A DNA stretch of 64,000 bases from Streptomyces pristinaespiralis (GCF_001278075.1 NZ_CP011340.1:2976001-3040000); one strand, 5' to 3'. Shown: positions 42,256 through 51,444, numbered from the stretch's first letter. Made by a program: numbers and translations. The notes: generated by a model not told the origin, from the letters alone.

Positions 42256-43407
42256 TCAGGCCCGGCGGGTGGGTGCCGCGGCGGTGGGCGGCACGGGGGC
42301 CCTGGCGGCTTCCGCCCGCCAGGCGTCGGCCAGTTCGGCGGGGAAGCGTCGGCCACTGCGCGTGAGTACGACGCCGGATGCGAGTTCGACCTCGTCGCCG
42401 GGGCGGAAGGGGCGGTCGGTCTGCGGGGGGAGCTTCTCCCAGGGGCCGAACGCACCGTGTCTGCCGGCACGGCGCATTCGGGTGCCGTAGGTGCTGACGT
42501 CACGGATCAGGACCGCGCCGCTCCGGGCGGAGACGGCCACATGCCTGCGGCTCACCTGCTGGGCGATCTGCGGGGACAGCAGACTGTGCAGGGCGATGCC
42601 CGCCTGCCCCGGCAGCCGGCCGATGTGCGCCTCGGAGCCCTCGCCGAGGGTGTACCGGGCCACGCAGGTGCCGTCGACGACGGCCTTGAGCTGGGTGGTG
42701 CCCAGGCGCGGTCCCTCGTCCACCAGAGGTGTGCCGTGGAGCTCGCAGGTGGGCACACCGCGCCGCATGCGGGGCAGGAGGATCCGTTCGCCCTTGCGGA
42801 TGTCGTAGAGGGTGCAGCGGTGTTCCGGGCAGCGCCAGGTCCGCATGATCACCTCGGCCAGCGGGGTCCGGGAGGGGCCGAGGAGGCCCTGCTTCTTCAG
42901 TGCGGACAGTTCCAGCCTGCGCGAGATCTCCGCCGCCGAGCGCACGCCCATGTCCATCGCCACCAGGGCGACGGATCCGTCGCGGCGGGCTTCCGGTTTG
43001 AGGAACTGCCAGGTGTTGCCCTGGATCCACGGGTGTTCGACGCGGTGGTCGATGTACTGGTCGCCGGTGACGACCGGCAACGAGGTCATGCGGGCCAGTT
43101 CGAGGACGCGCTCATCGGCGTCGTCGACCTCCTCGACCAGCCCGTCGGCCACCCAACCCCGCAGTCGCCGGACCTCGGTCTGATCGCCGAACTCGCGGCG
43201 CCCGCCCAGCAGGCTGGTGTCGGCGACCAGGTAGACGGAGACGTCGGGATCCCTGGTGAGCTCCATCAGGGCCCTCAGGACCAGACCCAGACGGCGTAAG
43301 GACCGCGGGCCGCGTGGGCCGATGGAGGTGTCGCGTACGACGTTGGAGAGCTCCACCAGGTAGTCGGCCCGCTCCGCCGAAGCGGCCAGATGATGTTCCA
43401 CGGACAC
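42256..43407 (-). CDS. NYN/PIN-like nuclease domain fused to an FHA domain
   Basis: 383 residues. The N-terminal ~150 look like a NYN/Zc3h12a-type PIN fold: VYLVADTSLL, DADERVLELA and VTGDQYIDHR supply acidic residues for a metal site. A middle Cys/His cluster (CPEHRC and CELHGTPL) could bind zinc. The C-terminal FHA domain shows AHIGRLPG, SRRHVAVSARSGAVLIRDVSTYGTRM, which binds phosphothreonine. Its divergent neighbour is a Ser/Thr kinase, so the kinase probably controls or recruits this putative RNase. Confidence 0.75.
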   Translation of the reverse strand: MSVEHHLAASAERADYLVELSNVVRDTSIGPRGPRSLRRLGLVLRALMELTRDPDVSVYLVADTSLLGGRREFGDQTEVRRLRGWVADGLVEEVDDADERVLELARMTSLPVVTGDQYIDHRVEHPWIQGNTWQFLKPEARRDGSVALVAMDMGVRSAAEISRRLELSALKKQGLLGPSRTPLAEVIMRTWRCPEHRCTLYDIRKGERILLPRMRRGVPTCELHGTPLVDEGPRLGTTQLKAVVDGTCVARYTLGEGSEAHIGRLPGQAGIALHSLLSPQIAQQVSRRHVAVSARSGAVLIRDVSTYGTRMRRAGRHGAFGPWEKLPPQTDRPFRPGDEVELASGVVLTRSGRRFPAELADAWRAEAARAPVPPTAAAPTRRA

Positions 43408-43588
43408 CTCGCTGTCCCACGGCAGGGGGTGTCACTCTAAGGCCGTCCGGCGGCATCCGCCATCAGGACGGATTCTCGCGATTCCGCGGAACTGCCCGAG
43501 CTCCGCCGCTTTCCCATCTCCTCGGATGCCCAACGGGGGTGCGGGCTCGTCGGTACGATCAACCCACTGACGGGGAGGGGCAGAAATC

Positions 43589-45409
43589 TTGAACAGATCT
43601 GGCGGGACAGGCCAGTTGAGGCCGCTGGACCCCGAAGACCCGCAGGAGGTGGCCGGTTACCGCCTGCTCGCCAGGATCGGCGAGGGCGGCATGGGACGCG
43701 TCTACCTCTCCCGTACGCGCGGCAACCAGCCGGTCGCCCTGAAGGTGATCCGCCGCGAGTACGCCCAGGACGAGGAGTTCCGCCGTCGCTTCGAACAGGA
43801 GGCGACCTCCGCCCGCAGGGTGCAGGGCTACTACGTCGTCCCCGTCGTCGATCACGACACCACCGGCCCCCAGCCGTGGCTGGCCACCGCCTACGTCCCC
43901 GGCCTCGCCCTGGACCAGCTCCTCAGCGAGCACGGGACGCTCCCGCTGACCACGGTGCTGCAGCTGACCGGCTGCGCGGCGGAGGCGCTGCACGCCGTGC
44001 ACAAGGCCGGAGTGATCCACCGTGACATGAAACCGAGCAACATTCTCGTCGGATCCGAAGGCCCCTGGATCATCGACTTCGGCATCGCCCGGGCCGCCGA
44101 CGCCACCCAGCTCACTCGCAGCGGCGGGCTCATCGGCACCCCTCAGTTCATGTCGCCCGAACACGCCGGCGGCCAGGAGCTCACGCCGGCGACCGACGTC
44201 TTCTCGCTCGGCCTGATCGCCGCCGTCGCCGCGACCGGCCGCCACCCCTATGGCGACGCCGGAGCCATCACCCTGGCCACCAAGATCGCCAATAGCGAGT
44301 TCCGGCCGCCGGACCTGACGGCGTATCCCGAACCGCTGCGTACCGTCCTGGAACGCACGCTGGCCGCCGACGCGGCCGCCCGACCCACGCCCTCCGAGCT
44401 GGCGGAACTGTGCCAGGAGCTCAGCGGGCGGCCGCTGCGTGACTTCACCGGCTGGCTGCCCGCGCCCGTCGCGGCGGACATCGCCCGACGGGAGCAACTC
44501 GCCCGGCAGCAGGGCGAAGCCGGGTCCGGACCGCACTCCGGGGACGTGGCGGGTGCCGAGACCGTGCCCCCGCCCTCCGTGGCGGAAGCCGGGGCTGTGC
44601 ACCTCGGCGCCACGGCGGCAGCCCACACCGCACCGCCGGCCGGCGTGGCGTCCGGCGGATACACACCCACCCATGCCTCCCGGCCCGGTGGGCAGCCGCA
44701 CCACGGCCGGGCGCAGCCGGCGCCTCCGACCGGATCCCCTACCCCGCTTCCGCATGGAGCACCACCCTCCACCGGTCCGTCGGCAGCGCCGTCAGCGGCC
44801 CGCAGCCGCACCCCGCTGGCGGCCGGCGCGGCCGTGCTCGCACTGGTGGTGGCGGCGACGGCCGCCTGGGTCCTCACCCGGGACGACGACACGGACAGCG
44901 CCCGGGGCAGCGGCGGACGCCCCGCCTCGCCGCCGAGCACCGGCGCGTCGCCCACCGGGAACGCGACGCCGAACGGCTATACGGAGATCTTCAAGGACAA
45001 GCCGCTCACCTTGCGCGCCCAGTTCACCTCCAACCGCATCTCCTACACCAACGTCGACCTGGACGAACCGAAGATCGACACGAAGGCCCTCAGCGAAGGG
45101 AAGGGAAACGAGCTGCAGTACGAGGAGTTCGGCGAAACCTATATCCTGCGCTTCCTGACGACCATGGGGAAGAGCTCGGGCACCACCCCCGAGCAGTGCG
45201 CCGAGGGCGCGGCGGCCGACGCGGTGCCCTCCGAGCTCGGCGACGACGCACAGGGCGAACACCTGACCCCGGGCACGGTGCTGTGCACCGTCACCGACGA
45301 GGACAACCTCGCGATGCTCACCATCAAGGACGTCGTCGTCCAGAAGGACGCCGCGGGTGTCGAGGGACGCGACTACGTCACCGAACTGACTCTCTGGCGG
45401 GCGCCCTGA
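43589..45409 (+). CDS. Transmembrane serine/threonine protein kinase (PknB type)
   Basis: 606 residues from TTG 43589, with GGGGAGGGG about 9 nt upstream. Hanks-type kinase domain: Gly loop IGEGGMGRVY (30-39), catalytic Lys52, HRDMKPSN with Asp146, DFG Asp163 and the activation segment ending in SPEHAGG. A Pro/Ala-rich juxtamembrane linker is followed by one transmembrane helix (about 406-426) and an extracellular domain of about 180 residues with no PASTA repeats. It is divergently transcribed from the FHA protein gene, a likely substrate or partner. Confidence 0.95.
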   Translation: MNRSGGTGQLRPLDPEDPQEVAGYRLLARIGEGGMGRVYLSRTRGNQPVALKVIRREYAQDEEFRRRFEQEATSARRVQGYYVVPVVDHDTTGPQPWLATAYVPGLALDQLLSEHGTLPLTTVLQLTGCAAEALHAVHKAGVIHRDMKPSNILVGSEGPWIIDFGIARAADATQLTRSGGLIGTPQFMSPEHAGGQELTPATDVFSLGLIAAVAATGRHPYGDAGAITLATKIANSEFRPPDLTAYPEPLRTVLERTLAADAAARPTPSELAELCQELSGRPLRDFTGWLPAPVAADIARREQLARQQGEAGSGPHSGDVAGAETVPPPSVAEAGAVHLGATAAAHTAPPAGVASGGYTPTHASRPGGQPHHGRAQPAPPTGSPTPLPHGAPPSTGPSAAPSAARSRTPLAAGAAVLALVVAATAAWVLTRDDDTDSARGSGGRPASPPSTGASPTGNATPNGYTEIFKDKPLTLRAQFTSNRISYTNVDLDEPKIDTKALSEGKGNELQYEEFGETYILRFLTTMGKSSGTTPEQCAEGAAADAVPSELGDDAQGEHLTPGTVLCTVTDEDNLAMLTIKDVVVQKDAAGVEGRDYVTELTLWRAP

Positions 45410-45433
45410 CCCGCCCGTCACGGAAGAGATCCC

Positions 45434-45469
45434 GTCCCGTCGTACCAACTCGTCCCGTCGTACCAACTC
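45434..45469. repeat. Short 18-bp tandem duplication
   Basis: GTCCCGTCGTACCAACTC appears twice head to tail between the kinase stop and the phosphotransferase remnant. Probably neutral slippage. Confidence 0.6.
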
Positions 45470-45511
45470 GTCCTGCGTGGGCATCACCGTGCAGGACCAC
45501 CCGCCGCTGAG

Positions 45512-46011
45512 TCACCGCCGTGACGGCGAGCGATCTTCTTCGGAAACGGCATGCAGGCCATTCGGCGAGGCGGAAAGCTTGGCCATGGGCTCGAAGTACG
45601 GGAGGCCCAGTGACTTGGGCTCCTCCAACCAGTGCAGCCGGCGGAGCAGGTCGGCCAGCTCGCCGACCGTCGCGTATCCCTCGCGCTCCTGGACGCTCTC
45701 CCAGAAGGTGACGACCAGGCCGCGGACGACGATGGGCCGAGCGATATCGGCCGGTACTCGGGTGGCTGGGAAGTCGACCGTTTTCAACCAGCGCGCCACT
45801 GCCACGGCCCGTTCCATCTCCGGCAGGACACCGGGTCACGGGCGATGCGGACGATGATCGGTAAGGACGCCAGCCGGTACACCGCGTCGGAACCCAACCG
45901 CAGCAGTTCGGCCCCGGTCGCGTCCAAGCTGGCAGCCTCGCACGCCTCGCGCAGGACGTCTGCCACGCCCTCCGCTGTGAACTCTGTACCGCCGCCGACG
46001 TCCCCCGCCAC
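45512..46011 (-). pseudogene. Broken aminoglycoside phosphotransferase-family gene
   Basis: Two frames together give an APH N-lobe-like sequence: ELLRLGSDAVYRLASLPIIVRIARDP in the first, then MERAVAVARWLKTVDFPATRV and LADLLRRLHWLEEP in the second, with the shift near 45815-45825. The C-lobe with the HGD catalytic loop is absent. Frameshift plus 3' truncation make it a remnant. It lies at the right boundary of the island, beside direct-repeat copy 2. Confidence 0.7.
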
Positions 46012-46053
46012 TGATCTTGAGCGGGCGACACTCCTGCACCTCTCCCCTGCCAG

Positions 46054-46119
46054 AAGACCCCGTCACCAGCGGAAACGCTGACGCCAGGGTCTTCGCGTAT
46101 ATGCAGCCGTATGCCGCTC
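46054..46119. repeat. Direct repeat copy 2
   Basis: The partner of 36290-36355, 9.76 kb away and in the same orientation, about 63 of 66 bases identical. No tRNA precedes this copy. Confidence 0.8.
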
Positions 46120-46235
46120 GGAGCGGGCGTATGTCGGCGCCTGCGGATTATTCGGCCCCGGGCAGATCCAGGGGGTTCCGTCTGTACCGCCTGAGGGCGT
46201 CGCTGACGCCAACAGATCCTTGATGCGGAAGGCCC

Positions 46236-46532
46236 TCAGCCACTGGCTTTGGCGATGATGCGGCCCATCTCCTCCCGGCCGAAGGCCCGCAGCGTCGTGC
46301 TACGGACGTTGCCCAGCGCGCCGACCTGTAGGAACACCGCGGTGGCCGTCTCGTCGTCGGGCGCCTCTACGACGGCCACGATGTCGTAGGGACCGACAGT
46401 CCAGTAGAGGTTCAGGACCTTCACCCCGAGCTTCTGTGCCGCTGCGGTGAAAGCCTCGGCGCGTTGCGGGGTGTCCTTGTAGCTGCGGACCCCCTGGTCG
46501 GTCCAGTTCAGCAGCGCGACAAACGTGGGCAT
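46236..46532 (-). CDS. GYD domain protein
   Basis: 98 residues, a single ferredoxin-like GYD domain: MPTFVALLNWTDQGV, LYWTVGPYDIVAVVEAPDDE. GYD proteins are small, cytosolic and of unknown role. It is monocistronic; nothing convincing is seen in the 564-bp interval upstream (46533-47096). Confidence 0.9.
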   Translation of the reverse strand: MPTFVALLNWTDQGVRSYKDTPQRAEAFTAAAQKLGVKVLNLYWTVGPYDIVAVVEAPDDETATAVFLQVGALGNVRSTTLRAFGREEMGRIIAKASG

Positions 46533-47096
46533 GAGCCTCTACTCCTGTAGTTGGACGCAACGCATTGTGGTCAATCCTTGACATCAGGCGCGTTACGCGC
46601 ATGAGAGGCGCGTCTGAACGAGTGAGCGGGAGCCGTCCCGCAGCCCCTCCAGCGGTAGGCAACCCGTCGACACACATCGAGGCGACAAGGCAGCGAACGC
46701 GGACAGTGGCGGCAGTCGGCAGCACCCCTGGGCATAACGCCATCCGTCGAGGCACGACGTACCGGATGGGCAGAACTTCCACGCTGTTGCCGGCGCGCTC
46801 GGCCACCTCTGGGGCGTTGCCTCCGGCGCTCAGCCAAGTGGAGAGCCCGGAGTGCCCTGATGTCGTATCGGACGCCGGGCGAGGGACGGGGCGACCTAGG
46901 CCGGCGGGAGCGTCAGCGTCCGGTTTCCTGCCATCCCCGGTAGTAACTCGAGGTGGGCCACCACCGGTACTCGTGCTGCAGCCTCGCTTCATCCGAGGGC
47001 AAGGTTTGGCCGGGGTCGGTCCCAGCACGTCTTTCGTGACCGGCGTTCCAAGGTCTCGAGTCCGGTGAGCTGTCGGCGAGGGGCTGTCGCTGAGGG

Positions 47097-47765
47097 CTAC
47101 TTGATGTAGGTGAACGGGGTGTCGGCCTGGTTGTCAATGTCCACCTTGTCCAGGCTCCACACGCGGAACTTAGGGCTCTCGTGCCCTTTGCCCCCGTCTA
47201 CGGGCACCCTCACCTGTACGGCGAAGCGCCCGTCGGAACCCGCAGTGACATCGCGTACGTCGATCTCCGAGTGTCCGCTGGTGTCTCGGAAGCTGATGCG
47301 GACCTGCTCCCCGGGGGCGAAGCCGCCGGCCTCGAGCGTCACGACCGCCCCTTCGGCAGCCGCGTCGGGAGAGGCGATCACACGCGGCTTGGTGTCCGGC
47401 ACCGTGGACCGGGTCGCCACCCCGCTCGGCAGGGTGTGGAGCGGGGGACCGGACGGGGCCGCGGACGGTTCAGACCCTGCCGGCGACGTGGAGGCCGTCG
47501 CGGATATCTGTGCCGAGCCGGCCGACGACGGAGCAGCTGAGTGTGAATCCCCGCTGGACACCGCGCCGGCGGCGATGACTGCAGCGGCAATCGTCGCCGC
47601 TGCCGTGATCACCGCAGCGATGATCGGCACACGATGGCCTCCGCCTTGCGGAGTCGGGGGATGAGGGGGGACGGGCGGAGTGGGGGGAGCAGGAGTAAAG
47701 GGTGAGGTCGGGGGATCAGGGGGTATCGGTGGAGTCGGTCCGCGCTGACCGTCGGGGTCGGACAC
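47097..47765 (-). CDS. Membrane-anchored protein with Pro-rich tail and Ig-like extracellular domain
   Basis: 222 residues from GTG 47765, with AGGAG 8-9 nt upstream. Residues 1-45 are Pro/Thr-rich (cytoplasmic), then a transmembrane helix (VPIIAAVITAAATIAAAVIAAG), an Ala/Ser/Pro-rich stalk, and a C-terminal beta-sandwich-like domain (GFAPGEQVRISFRDTSG). The architecture matches actinobacterial cell-surface proteins. Function unknown. Confidence 0.65.
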   Translation of the reverse strand: MSDPDGQRGPTPPIPPDPPTSPFTPAPPTPPVPPHPPTPQGGGHRVPIIAAVITAAATIAAAVIAAGAVSSGDSHSAAPSSAGSAQISATASTSPAGSEPSAAPSGPPLHTLPSGVATRSTVPDTKPRVIASPDAAAEGAVVTLEAGGFAPGEQVRISFRDTSGHSEIDVRDVTAGSDGRFAVQVRVPVDGGKGHESPKFRVWSLDKVDIDNQADTPFTYIK

Positions 47766-48005
47766 TCGGCGTTCTCCTGCCGGTTCGTGAAGATCGGTAG
47801 ACCCGATCACGATACAGACCACGGCGGTCCACGCCTTGACCAATTTCCCTCGCCAGACGGCGTGTTGACTCCGGAAGGGAGCACTGCCACCCAGGGGCGC
47901 TCTGTGCGAGGTGCTCGAAGACTCCCCTTCCAGAAGCCCGTCTCGCTGCCGGTGCGGGCCGACGGTGCCGAGGTGCCGTCCCGGCGGGATCCGGACGTGG
48001 GCGGG

Positions 48006-48902
48006 TCAGGCCCGGACGCGGTCGAGGAAGCGGGCTACGAGCGGGGCTATTTCCGGTAGGTGGTCCTCCAGGGCGAAGTGGCCTGTCCGGAAGAGGTGCA
48101 GCTCCGCTTCGGGGACGTCGTTCAGGTAGGCGCGGGCGCCCGGCTCGGGGAAGAAGGGGTCGCCGGTTCCCCAGGTGATCAGTGTCGGCGGGCGGTGCTC
48201 ACGCAGCCACGCCTGCCAGGCGGGATAGGCCGCAAGATTGCTCTTGTAGTCGTAGGCGAGGGCGAGTTGGGCCCGCTTGCGGCCGGGTCGGTCCAGGAAG
48301 TGCTGGTCCAGCAGCCAGCCCTCCGGTGCGACGAGTGCCGAATCGGCGGTGCCGCCCTCGTACTGGGCGCGCGTGGCGGCCAGGGTGAACAGGTCGAGGA
48401 TCGTGGACTCGGCGCCCGGCGTCTCGGGAGTGAGCGCCGTGAACGCCCGGGCCGCGTCCGACAGGCCCTCCAGATACGCGTTGCCGTTCTGTACGACCAG
48501 TCCGGCCACACGCTCCGGGTGGCGGAGCGCCAGGCGGAAGCCGACCGGTGCGCCGAAGTCGAACAGGTACATCGCGTACCGGGTGAGTCCCAGCCGTTCG
48601 GTGAAGCCCTCGACGACGTCCGTCAGTCGGTCGAACGAGTACGTGAAGTCCTCCGGCGCGCGGGTGTGCCCGAAGCCGGGGTAGTCGGGAGCGATCAGCC
48701 GGTAATGCCGGCCCAGGCTGTCGATGAGACGCCGGAACTGGTGCGAGGCGGACGGGAAGCCGTGCAGGAGCAGCAGCACCGGGGCTTCGGAACGCTCGGG
48801 CAGAGACTCCCGGTAGAAGACCTCCACACCGTCGACCTCGACGTACCGGTGGGCCGTGCGGGCGGGAACCGAGATACGCGGATGGTCCGCGGACACCGTC
48901 AT
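48006..48902 (-). CDS. Alpha/beta hydrolase, epoxide hydrolase/haloalkane dehalogenase type
   Basis: 298 residues. Oxyanion motif LLHGFPSASHQF; the nucleophile elbow reads LFDFGAPVG, so the nucleophile is Asp, as in epoxide hydrolases and haloalkane dehalogenases. The acid lies near GTGDPFF and the catalytic His in FRTGHFALEDH. It is cytosolic. It is divergent from a CGNR regulator across an 85-bp region with an inverted repeat, suggesting it is that regulator's target. Confidence 0.9.
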   Translation of the reverse strand: MTVSADHPRISVPARTAHRYVEVDGVEVFYRESLPERSEAPVLLLLHGFPSASHQFRRLIDSLGRHYRLIAPDYPGFGHTRAPEDFTYSFDRLTDVVEGFTERLGLTRYAMYLFDFGAPVGFRLALRHPERVAGLVVQNGNAYLEGLSDAARAFTALTPETPGAESTILDLFTLAATRAQYEGGTADSALVAPEGWLLDQHFLDRPGRKRAQLALAYDYKSNLAAYPAWQAWLREHRPPTLITWGTGDPFFPEPGARAYLNDVPEAELHLFRTGHFALEDHLPEIAPLVARFLDRVRA

Positions 48903-48929
48903 TTCACATGCCTCCTAGGCGGGGTGATG

Positions 48930-48958
48930 CATTAGATCTAACGCCCGTCCATCTAATG
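48930..48958. promoter_or_regulatory. Inverted-repeat operator between hydrolase and CGNR gene
   Basis: CATTAGAT (48930-48937) and ATCTAATG (48951-48958) are 13 bp apart in an AT-rich patch of a GC-rich genome, within the divergent promoter region. Candidate binding site for the CGNR protein. Confidence 0.6.
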
Positions 48959-48987
48959 TGTCAATCGCTTGAGGTACCATTAGGGCC

Positions 48988-49572
48988 ATGCGTGACAGTG
49001 AGCCGCTGACCGGTGAGCCCCTCGCCATCGACCTCGTCAACACCCGTCCGGCGGACGGCGACGGCCGCTCGGACCTGCTCGACACTCCGCAGCGGCTCGC
49101 CGCCTGGCTGGACCTGGAGGGCGACCGTCTGCACGAAGAGGCGGGCGACCCGGCGCCGGCGGAGAGCGATCTCGGGCCCGTCCACACCGTCCGCGCCCAC
49201 GTGGAGGCGGTCCTCCACGCCCTGCTGCGCGGCACGAAGCCCGCGGAGGTCGACCTGTGCGCTCTCACGGATGCGCAGCGCGCCGCGCCCGCCGTACGCG
49301 AACTGGGCTGGGACGGCGGGGTCGTCACCGCCACCGTCCGCCGCTCGGGCCCGCTCGGCGTCCGCCTCGCCGCCCGCCTGGCCGAGGCCGCCGCCGATCT
49401 GCTCACCGACCCCGCCATCGGCAGGCTCAAGCGCTGCGAGGCCGACGACTGCGTGATGCTCTTCCTCCCCGCGCACCCCCGCCGCCGTTGGTGCTCGGCC
49501 GACCGCTGCGGCAACCGCATGCGGGTGGCCCGCTACTACCGACGCCACAAGCAGGCCGCCGAACGGGAGTGA
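48988..49572 (+). CDS. CGNR zinc-finger / ABATE domain regulator
   Basis: 194 residues. The N-terminal ABATE domain (LAIDLVNTRPADGDGRSDLL) probably binds a ligand. The C-terminal CGNR finger has two Cys pairs: RCEADDC and WCSADRCGNRMRVARYYRRH. By family these are transcription regulators. It is divergent from the hydrolase gene with a shared operator-like repeat. Confidence 0.92.
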   Translation: MRDSEPLTGEPLAIDLVNTRPADGDGRSDLLDTPQRLAAWLDLEGDRLHEEAGDPAPAESDLGPVHTVRAHVEAVLHALLRGTKPAEVDLCALTDAQRAAPAVRELGWDGGVVTATVRRSGPLGVRLAARLAEAAADLLTDPAIGRLKRCEADDCVMLFLPAHPRRRWCSADRCGNRMRVARYYRRHKQAAERE

Positions 49573-49811
49573 CGACGGGGAGTGCCGCCGGACGGGACGC
49601 GTCGGTCGGCGTCGCTCGTACCCACCTGCCCGCTGCTTACGGCACCGGCCGCTCCTGCCGGGTGCCCGGGCAGTTCGACGACGGACTGCCCGAGGGACTG
49701 GGGGCGCGCGCCGGGCTGCGTTTCGCGGCCCGGCGCCTCAGTCCGCGCTCCGGCCCTCCTCCGGGGAGGGGGAACGGTCGCCGGCCGTCGAGGGGGGAAA
49801 CGCGGACCCGC

Positions 49812-50498
49812 CTACCTGTCCCCCTGTCGCCGCACCATCTCCGTGATCCAGGTGGGTGCGAACGGAGACGTGCAGCCCGGCGACGTCGGGTAGTCCTTCA
49901 GCACCTGCAGGCGCTCGCCGATGTCGAGTGCGCGGGCGCGGTGCTCGGCGTGCTCGATGCCGATCTGGGCCAGGCAGTGGTTCATCGCCCACTGCAGGCG
50001 ATCCGGGGCGTCCTTCATCTGCGCCTCGATGACGTCGAGCAGCCCCGCGAGGTCGAGGCCCTCCGGCTTCTTCGCCACGCGCTCGGTGGTCAGCGCCCAG
50101 CCGGCGCTCGCGACCACCGGATCCTGGTCCGCGGACCAGGTCTGGCGCAGGTCTTCGGCGTGCGGGCTCTTCTTCACCACGTAGTTCACGAGCCAGTCGT
50201 GCACCTTGGGTGAGCGCGCCTCACGCAGCATGGCGTCCAGTTGGTCACGCCCGAACGCCTTCGGGCGGCAGATCAGGATCGCCAGCAGTCTCGCCGCCGT
50301 GTCACCCGTCTCCCAGAGCCGGCACGCGAGTTCCTGCTGCGTCTTCAGCCGCTTCGCGAGCGCGCGCAGCTTGCTGAGGTTCACGCCGTGATCGTCGCCG
50401 TGCTTCTCGTTCACCCGGCGGATCTTCGGGTCCTCGAGCTCGGCCAGCTCGGCCATCACCTCGGCCACCGTCGTCCCGGTGAGCGTCGTCTCGGCCAC
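49812..50498 (-). CDS. DNA alkylation repair (AlkD-like HEAT repeat) protein
   Basis: 228 residues from GTG 50498, with AAGGAGG 5 nt upstream. All-helical HEAT-like repeats: LRALAKRLKTQQELACRLWETGD, RLLAILICRPKAF, VHDWLVNYVVKKSP, WALTTERVAKKP. This resembles the AlkD/DUF-type 'DNA alkylation repair protein' family, which recognises alkylated bases. The catalytic Trp/Asp pair was not confirmed. It is monocistronic. Confidence 0.75.
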   Translation of the reverse strand: MAETTLTGTTVAEVMAELAELEDPKIRRVNEKHGDDHGVNLSKLRALAKRLKTQQELACRLWETGDTAARLLAILICRPKAFGRDQLDAMLREARSPKVHDWLVNYVVKKSPHAEDLRQTWSADQDPVVASAGWALTTERVAKKPEGLDLAGLLDVIEAQMKDAPDRLQWAMNHCLAQIGIEHAEHRARALDIGERLQVLKDYPTSPGCTSPFAPTWITEMVRRQGDR

Positions 50499-50629
50499 TT
50501 CAGCCTCCTTACCGTCACGCGCGGGACTCAGCCTACGACGGGGCCGGCCCCTGGTCGTAGACGCCGGTCCGGCGGCAGCCTCCGACGCGGAATGCCGGGT
50601 CGCCACCTTGATGGAAGTGCTCGGCACCG

Positions 50630-51214
50630 TCACCCCGGGGCGTCCTCGTGCTGCCAGGGACGAGGCCAGCTGCCGGACGGAGGAGGCGGGCCCGTGATGC
50701 CCAGGTCTCGGCGTGCCAGGGCGTAGAAGGCGTCGCGGGCCTCGCTCATGCGGGCGACGGACTTCTCCCAGCCGGCCTGGTCCTCCTTCCGGCCGCGGGC
50801 GTACAGCTCGACGTTCCACACCGCCTCGTGCCAGGTGCGGGCCGCTCCTATGGTTTCGGCGTCACCGACGAGCAGCACGGACTCCCACTCGGCCGCGCGC
50901 CGGGCCTCGGCCTCCACGAGCTGGGCCAGGCCCTCCTCCGGGGGCAGAGGGTCGACGGCATGGTGGAAGCCCCTCGCGGCGCTCATGCGCTGCGCGATGT
51001 TGATCTGGTGCTTCAAGGCGTTGGCATAGGACGCGTAGGTGTCCAGGCGCTTCTGGTCCCAGCGTTCTGCTTTCGCTCGTCGCCAGCGGCTGCGCTCGGT
51101 GAGGCTGGTCGCCAGGTACGAGCCGGCGGCTCCCACGACAACACCAGCCAGGGCGGGCAGTTGGTCCCACAGCAACGGTTCCCCCACGAGGCAGATCGGA
51201 CAGTCGTCCGACAC
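50630..51214 (-). CDS. Hypothetical membrane-anchored protein
   Basis: About 194 residues if started at GTG 51214; TTG or GTG codons slightly downstream are possible. One N-terminal hydrophobic helix (LPALAGVVVGAAGSYLA) is followed by a basic stop-transfer (TERSRWRRAKAERW) and a helical charged domain. Many Streptomyces phage- or plasmid-like regions carry similar short coiled proteins. No function. Confidence 0.55.
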   Translation of the reverse strand: MSDDCPICLVGEPLLWDQLPALAGVVVGAAGSYLATSLTERSRWRRAKAERWDQKRLDTYASYANALKHQINIAQRMSAARGFHHAVDPLPPEEGLAQLVEAEARRAAEWESVLLVGDAETIGAARTWHEAVWNVELYARGRKEDQAGWEKSVARMSEARDAFYALARRDLGITGPPPPSGSWPRPWQHEDAPG

Positions 51215-51279
51215 AGTGCCGTACTCGGCATCCGTGGGGTAGGTGGCCTGTCCGTCCCGCTCCCGGCCGGGGAGAGACC

Positions 51280-51357
51280 GGGCGACGGCTCCGTACACGG
51301 CCGGGACCCGGACGTGGACGGGCGACGGCTCTGTACACGGCCGGGACCCGGACGTGG
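51280..51357. repeat. 40-bp tandem duplication
   Basis: GGGCGACGGCTC.GTACACGG and its continuation to GACGTGG recur with a 40-bp period at 51280 and 51320. It lies between the hypothetical gene and the permuted tRNA cluster. Confidence 0.7.
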
Positions 51358-51362
51358 CGGGA

Positions 51363-51388
51363 CCCGGGAGTCGTATCCAGCTCCCGGG
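51363..51388 (-). terminator. Hairpin downstream of the permuted tRNA-like cluster
   Basis: CCCGGGAG / CTCCCGGG, 8 bp with a 10-nt loop, about 57 nt beyond the end of unit 2 on the minus strand. Likely end of that transcript. Confidence 0.5.
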
Positions 51389-51444
51389 CCCCTGGGGATG
51401 CCACCCAATTGCGCACGCCAGTGGCGTTTAAGAGTACGGATCAG

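Noticed and set aside
46565..47068. Open frame of 167 codons on the plus strand
   Set aside because: Arg/Pro/Ser-rich composition typical of out-of-frame GC-rich DNA, no ribosome binding site and no motifs.
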